From Epiperipatus broadwayi (Eukaryota > Onychophora > Udeonychophora > Euonychophora > Peripatidae): 64,000 bases of DNA. Within the stretch, counting starts at the first letter, position 1; every line of letters starts with the position of its first letter. A model generated the notes under the pieces. That model saw only the letters and a list, made by a program, of their open reading frames with translations, was not told the origin of the DNA and made no database searches. Positions 59,101 through 64,000 of this stretch are shown piece after piece. The stretch spans positions 308,001 through 372,000 of the forward strand of contig JAQFVV010000316.1 in the NCBI GenBank assembly GCA_028023455.1, given 5' to 3'. The position numbers and the translations under genes are program-made.

Positions 59101-62100
59101 TCCATAATTTAATTAATTATTCAGTATTAAACTGAAATTTATATCTTTGGTTTCTGGGTTGAGACCCTACCCTGAGCTATACGCTCTTACTTTATTAAAT
59201 TAATAATGCCGCAATAAATATTTTGTCTAAAATATTTCTTTTTAAATGGAATATTTAAAAGAAAAGATAGTAAATGTTTTGCCTAAGACTGGTACATCAT
59301 TTTATAATAGTAGCCACCGTTTTCAATAGGAATTGGCATAACTTAATTAGGCACCGCTCAGTGATTTCTTTAAATATGTCAATATTAATAATTAAAATTT
59401 TAATGAGGAGATATGCTAATCCTCACATTATAAAGCCTGCGTGCTTTTCTCACATTAAGTTATGTTTTATTTGTTTAATAAATTATGTGCTAAATTTATT
59501 TTGGTTTCGCATTATTTCTCGTTCCTATTTCAATCTAATTCAGTCTTAGTTAAATATATATGTGTGATACAACTATATATGCATTAATTACCATTTATGA
59601 AGACTATCTTTAATTTCGTGCTAGTAGCAATTAAATTAGTTAATATAATTTTAAGTCCTGAATCTCTTGTTTCACCCTGCTCTATGCCGGTCGTGAAAGA
59701 TGGATATACTACGTGTAACTTCAAGTGTGGTCATTCATAGGTCTTGAGTCGTGGAGTACTGGCAAACGAGTTGAAGTTTGGTCGGATTTGGGATGCCACA
59801 ATCCTGGTCTGGTCGGCTTTGGTCTCTTTGTCTGGATTCTAGATTCTGTTACGCAAATGTACAAAACTTGACTGTTACAATATAAAGTTGTGTTTTAACT
59901 CTGATATCTGTTGATTTGCTGAAGTATATTTCAGACTGCAGTCATTCTTTACAATTTTTATCTCCACAATCAAAAATACTTAGTTTTAATTATTGTATTA
60001 CATCAAAATTTAACATCTTCATTTGATATTATTATTTCAGTTTTAATTTTAAAATCACTATATAAATATTGATCACTTTAAATAAAAACTTGCTTTATTA
60101 CATCTGCATTCATAAATGATTTTTTTTTCTATTTGTGTGTTTTTACAACATACAAACCCAATATGATGTTAAAATGGCTGCTTCTTGCAATTTTTTTATT
60201 TTTAGTATAAAAAAATAAATACTTTAATAATTAGCTTCAATTTTAAAGATGATCATTTAACTTTTCAAGGGAAAATTATTATTAAAACTAAACACATCAT
60301 TTATCTTTTACCACTCGCAAAAATAATCACCTTCTCACTCATTATGGAACCAGTTTTTTACATTCTCTATTTGGTTTTCCTTTATCCATAATTTAAAATA
60401 ATATTTAAATGCTCTATACTTATGCAAGATGCTTTTTGAATTTTTTTCAAACATTTTTTTGTAACATCCTATCTAGAAGATATACTTCAAAATGTTGTGG
60501 TCACACAATTTACAGACTGACGTAATATGATTCTGTTTATTTGATATTTATAAGTTATTCACATTTTGTTCTATACATGTAGGAAATTTTGCTTAGTTTC
60601 AATCAATCATTCTAGGTATGATTCATTATATTGCAAGCAATGCATATTTTTATGATGGAAATCCATTATTAAAACGATCATAACAGTTACTATTAAAATG
60701 TTAAAAGTGATATTTTATTAAAATTTAAATCTTTGTATAAATATTTTATCCTGACTGTAATTAATATTAACATCAGAAACATGTTGAACATTAAGAATCA
60801 TAAAAATAACAACAACATCAATCAAATGATTTACTAATCAAGAGGTCATATGATATTCAAGAATTATATAACATTTCAGCACACAGAATGACAGTCATAA
60901 ATCTCTAGCCGCAGAGTCTGTCATAAACTACTCAACAGAAAAATAATATGTATCCAAGATTATGCTTCCCAATATGCCTATTTCTTTCTTCATTTATTTA
61001 ACTAAGTAGTTGTCAGTTATGGTCTTGCTCTAGGCATTTTAATTTTACATCGATTTAACCAATTTTTGCATTTTAAGTTTTATGGGGGGGGGGATTTGCG
61101 TTTTATGTATTTAACCAATTTTTTTACTTGATTTTCTAATTACTTTTGATGGATTTGGATGTCTTGCCTTAGGCATTTTAATTTTACAGACATCATCAAT
61201 TTTTTGGATGTCTTGTCTTAGGTGTTTTAATTTTACATCGATTTCAGCGATTTTCGGATAGAAAAATTATCGCTTGCATGTTTCTTGGTGGTTCTTGATG
61301 ATACTGCAGTGTCGCCTAGCGGCCACAGTACACGTAACCAACAACTACTTTTAACTATGTGTATTTAAAATTATTCTAATTTTTTTCTTTCTTGTTTCTT
61401 GTACTTATCATATTTGACACTAAAATACTTCATTTTTTCTTCATAACTTCCTCAATAAAAGTATAATTTTGTTTCTCATGTATTTCAGTAACTCTTTACA
61501 ATCTTTTCCTAACAACTTATTTTTCCAGTTTTTTCTTTCAGCATTCATATTTTAAAAATTACTGCATAGTTAATGTGATTCTCCAAATAATCAAACACAT
61601 ACACAAAGCAAACAAAAACCCAAAGCAGTTTTTCCTAATGTAAATCATATCATTTACAAAATAATTTAAATATTATTTTTAATTTGTGTAACAAATTTAA
61701 ATAATAATGCATACAATCTCATCCATCTATATATATATCGAAATGGATATTTCATAGGAATTTGTGGCGATTTGCAGAATTAAAACAGAACCATAACAGG
61801 AATAGCATATTTGAAGTCGATTAGAAAGGAAGAAATTGACGAAATAAATTATTTACTTGTAATTAAATTTTGTTTAAATTTAATACAAAATTGTTAGCTC
61901 AAACATCATATTTACATGGATATAGTAAATTATTTATGCATGCATATTTGAATATACCGGTATGTGTGTTAAAGTTCAAATTTTATAAGCATCAAATTAA
62001 TAAATATATATATATATTTTAAACAGACAAGTTGTAAGTTTAATTTTTAAAAATCATTATTTTAATTACTTTTCTTTTTAATTAAATAGTTATTTTTAAA

Positions 62101-62980
62101 ATTTTAGCTTTAACTCAAAAATATAAAATAATTTGATTAGACATTTTACTATCAGATTTGTTTTAATTAAAATATTTTTCAAAACAAGGTTAATTAAGTA
62201 ATCAGGATTAATAAAGATTTGGAATCTGGAAGTGTTATTTGGTATCTGGAAGTGAAAATAATAAAGTTGCTTTGACTTTTCATACTAGAATCTTAATTTA
62301 TCCTTAGTACAAGTTTAAGAATAATAAAAGAAAACAGTGTATTGTTACACATTGTAGCACTGAATTTGATCCATTAATTACTGAAAAAATCCTATAAAGA
62401 GATAAAATCTGTTAGTGTGAGAGTGTGTCAACTTAGGGGCTTTTTCCAAGTTGATTGTCGTACTTTTCATAGATTACACCACAAAAACAATTACTGATAA
62501 AATTATATTAAAGAAAACTGATTCAGTGTTTGATTCACAGTAGCCATACAGTACCAAGATATGAAATGTGGAATAGTAATTGAAATATTTGCTGATGAAT
62601 AATTAAAAATTTCTTAGATCCCTCTCCATTTTGTTGATAATTATAATCTGATTTCATGGTTAAAATGAACTTTACTTAAAGCTTGTCTAATGTTATAAGT
62701 TATTAATTTTTCATAATAATATCTAATTGTTTATTGAAGTTTCTGAAAAACCTAAAGATTTTAAATTTTACATTAAACAGTATTACACGCAAAAACTCAC
62801 AATCCAAAAATTTGTCAACAAAATTAAAATTATTTTCATGATTCAGAGACAATTCTGTATATCACAGTTTTAAGTCACCTGGAAAATCCAGCTATAATTA
62901 GAACTTAAGAAAAATTTGATGAGATACGAAAAGAAACCATTCAAAATATTTAATTGCATAAACATGAGTGTAATTTTTAA
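56110..62980. other. Region without recognised gene
   Basis: AT-rich, with a relatively GC-rich island at about 58780-59870 (a GATGGGG/CCCCATC hairpin at 58863-58893) that looks like an old mobile element. A G-run (61083-61092) and three copies of a CTTAGGCATTTTAATTTTAC-type motif (near 61029, 61167, 61213) are present. An open frame at 59274-59549 has no signature. Confidence 0.35.
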
Positions 62981-62984
62981 ACTA

Positions 62985-64000
62985 CTAAACATCACATGAA
63001 CACCATTCTTTATTTTTAAACAAGTTGTTTATACAGAGGCAAAACTCTCCATACAGTAGAGTAATCAATCCCTATCTAATGTCTACTCATCTAATATACC
63101 CAGATTAGCTTCTAGCCTGTGGCTTTCATGAGGAGTTTCTGTTCGCAGCCATCTTTTACCTTATCAGCTAACTATAAAGCTTTGAATCTAAAATGAAAAT
63201 CCAATAATGTTTTCAATTCAAGCTCATTAGCTTGTACAGATTTGAACTCAGTTCAGTATTCACACTTTTTGGTGTCTTTGGTTCTTTTAATAACACAGTC
63301 ACCATAATCCTATTGGGCAGGATTGATATTGAACCCCTAAACATCACATTATCACCATCCTTTATGCTTACACAAACAGCTTATACAGAGGTAAAACTCT
63401 CCATACAGATCTAAAACTCCTCATTGATGAAACCCAGGTTGAATAGGCACTATATAGGGATTTTATGCACAAATCTTCGTGCATCCATTGATTACTCTGA
63501 CTTGTTCTAAATGATGCTATTGTATGGAGAGTTTTGCCTCTGTGTAAACAGCTTGTGAAAGCATAAAGAATGGTCATCATGTGATACTTAGTGGTTTAAT
63601 ACCAATCCTGCCCAATAGGATTATGATGATTGTGGTTATTAAAAAACCAAAGACACCTAAAAATATAAATGCTGAACTGAGTTCAGATCTATACAACTAT
63701 ACAAGCTAATGAGCTTGAATTAAAAACCATTATTCACTTTTCATTTTAAACTCAAAGCATTATAGTTAGCTAATAAGGTAAAAGATGGCTTCTGGAGGGT
63801 TGCATTAGATCTTAAGATCTAAGTGCAGTGTTCACAGATCCAAGGCTCCACACTGATGAAACCCACAAGCTGGAAACTAGTCTGGGGATATTGAATGAGT
63901 AGATATTAGATACAAATTTTATGCATAAATCTTCCTGCATCCATTGATTACTGTCTTGCACTGAGTGACCCTACTGTATGATAACTCAGATATGGAAAGA
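62985..64000. mobile_element. Foldback repeat, family F, running off the window
   Basis: Ends CAAAACTCTCCATACAGTAG near 63042 (+), again near 63390 (+), inverted near 63520; the outer end is cut by the window. One good hammerhead core lies at 63848-63887 (+); decayed ones are near 63101-63135 (-) and 63420 (+). Confidence 0.7.
63848..63887 (+). ncRNA. Hammerhead core with GUC cleavage triplet
   Basis: CUGAUGA 63853-63859; GAAA 63873-63876; self-complementary CUAG 63877-63880; G63880-U63881-C63882 is the preferred cleavage triplet; stem I CCACA (63848-63852) with UGGGG (63883-63887), one mismatch. Stem II is eroded. Confidence 0.5.

Overview
The window is AT-rich eukaryotic (animal) DNA. It holds one recognisable host gene, split into short exons on the minus strand; almost everything else is mobile-element material in several stages of decay. 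The host gene is RARS2, the mitochondrial-type arginyl-tRNA synthetase. Three exons (1273-1349, 4804-4943, 5029-5126) join in phase and align with the segment around the HIGH-like motif of the family. Two further upstream exons (8879-8989, 14070-14150) are phase-compatible and plausible. The first exon(s) and the rest of the catalytic domain, anticodon-binding domain and stop lie outside or were not found. Exon sizes, GT-AG introns, RTE and Penelope retroelements, tRNA-related SINEs and foldback repeats all point to an invertebrate metazoan. The sequence alone does not separate mollusc, arachnid or cnidarian.

Layout. 1-5.2 kb: RARS2 exons with an old LINE fragment, a tRNA-like SINE and a ~1 kb element with 36-37 bp terminal inverted repeats that encloses a reverse-transcriptase zinc-finger ORF. 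5.2-8.2 kb: a ~1.1 kb polypyrimidine tract. 8.2-14.2 kb: two RARS2 exons, a 0.36 kb palindrome and a decayed CCHC zinc-knuckle ORF. 14.8-16.2 kb: a truncated RTE LINE and an inverted pair of hammerhead-bearing repeats. 17.6-24.6 kb: three foldback elements and a decayed LINE. 24.6-29.4 kb: purine-rich AT DNA without a recognised gene. 29.4-30.6 kb: a hairpin-shaped Penelope-like element with a GIY-YIG domain. 32.7-35.4 kb: a near full-length but broken RTE LINE. 37.9-38.9 kb: a LINE 3' fragment whose front part is tandemly triplicated. 39.7-47 kb: a dense cluster of palindromic repeats carrying hammerhead-like cores. 47-53.7 kb: AT-rich DNA with one RT fragment. 54-56 kb: foldback elements and a possible ZNFX1-like helicase exon. 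56-63 kb: no recognised gene. 63-64 kb: another hammerhead-bearing foldback family, running off the end.

The most striking feature is that at least three separate repeat families carry hammerhead ribozyme (HHR) cores of type I architecture with a tiny self-complementary stem III, usually in inverted (head-to-head) pairs. In the best family the core keeps all three helices, shows a compensatory base-pair change in stem I, and is followed by a tRNA-like segment with a box B. One locus (43.5-44.1 kb) has two such units in tandem, as expected of a retrozyme-like element. In another palindrome the loop contains what looks like the C-terminal end of a Penelope protein, tying these repeats to Penelope-like elements.
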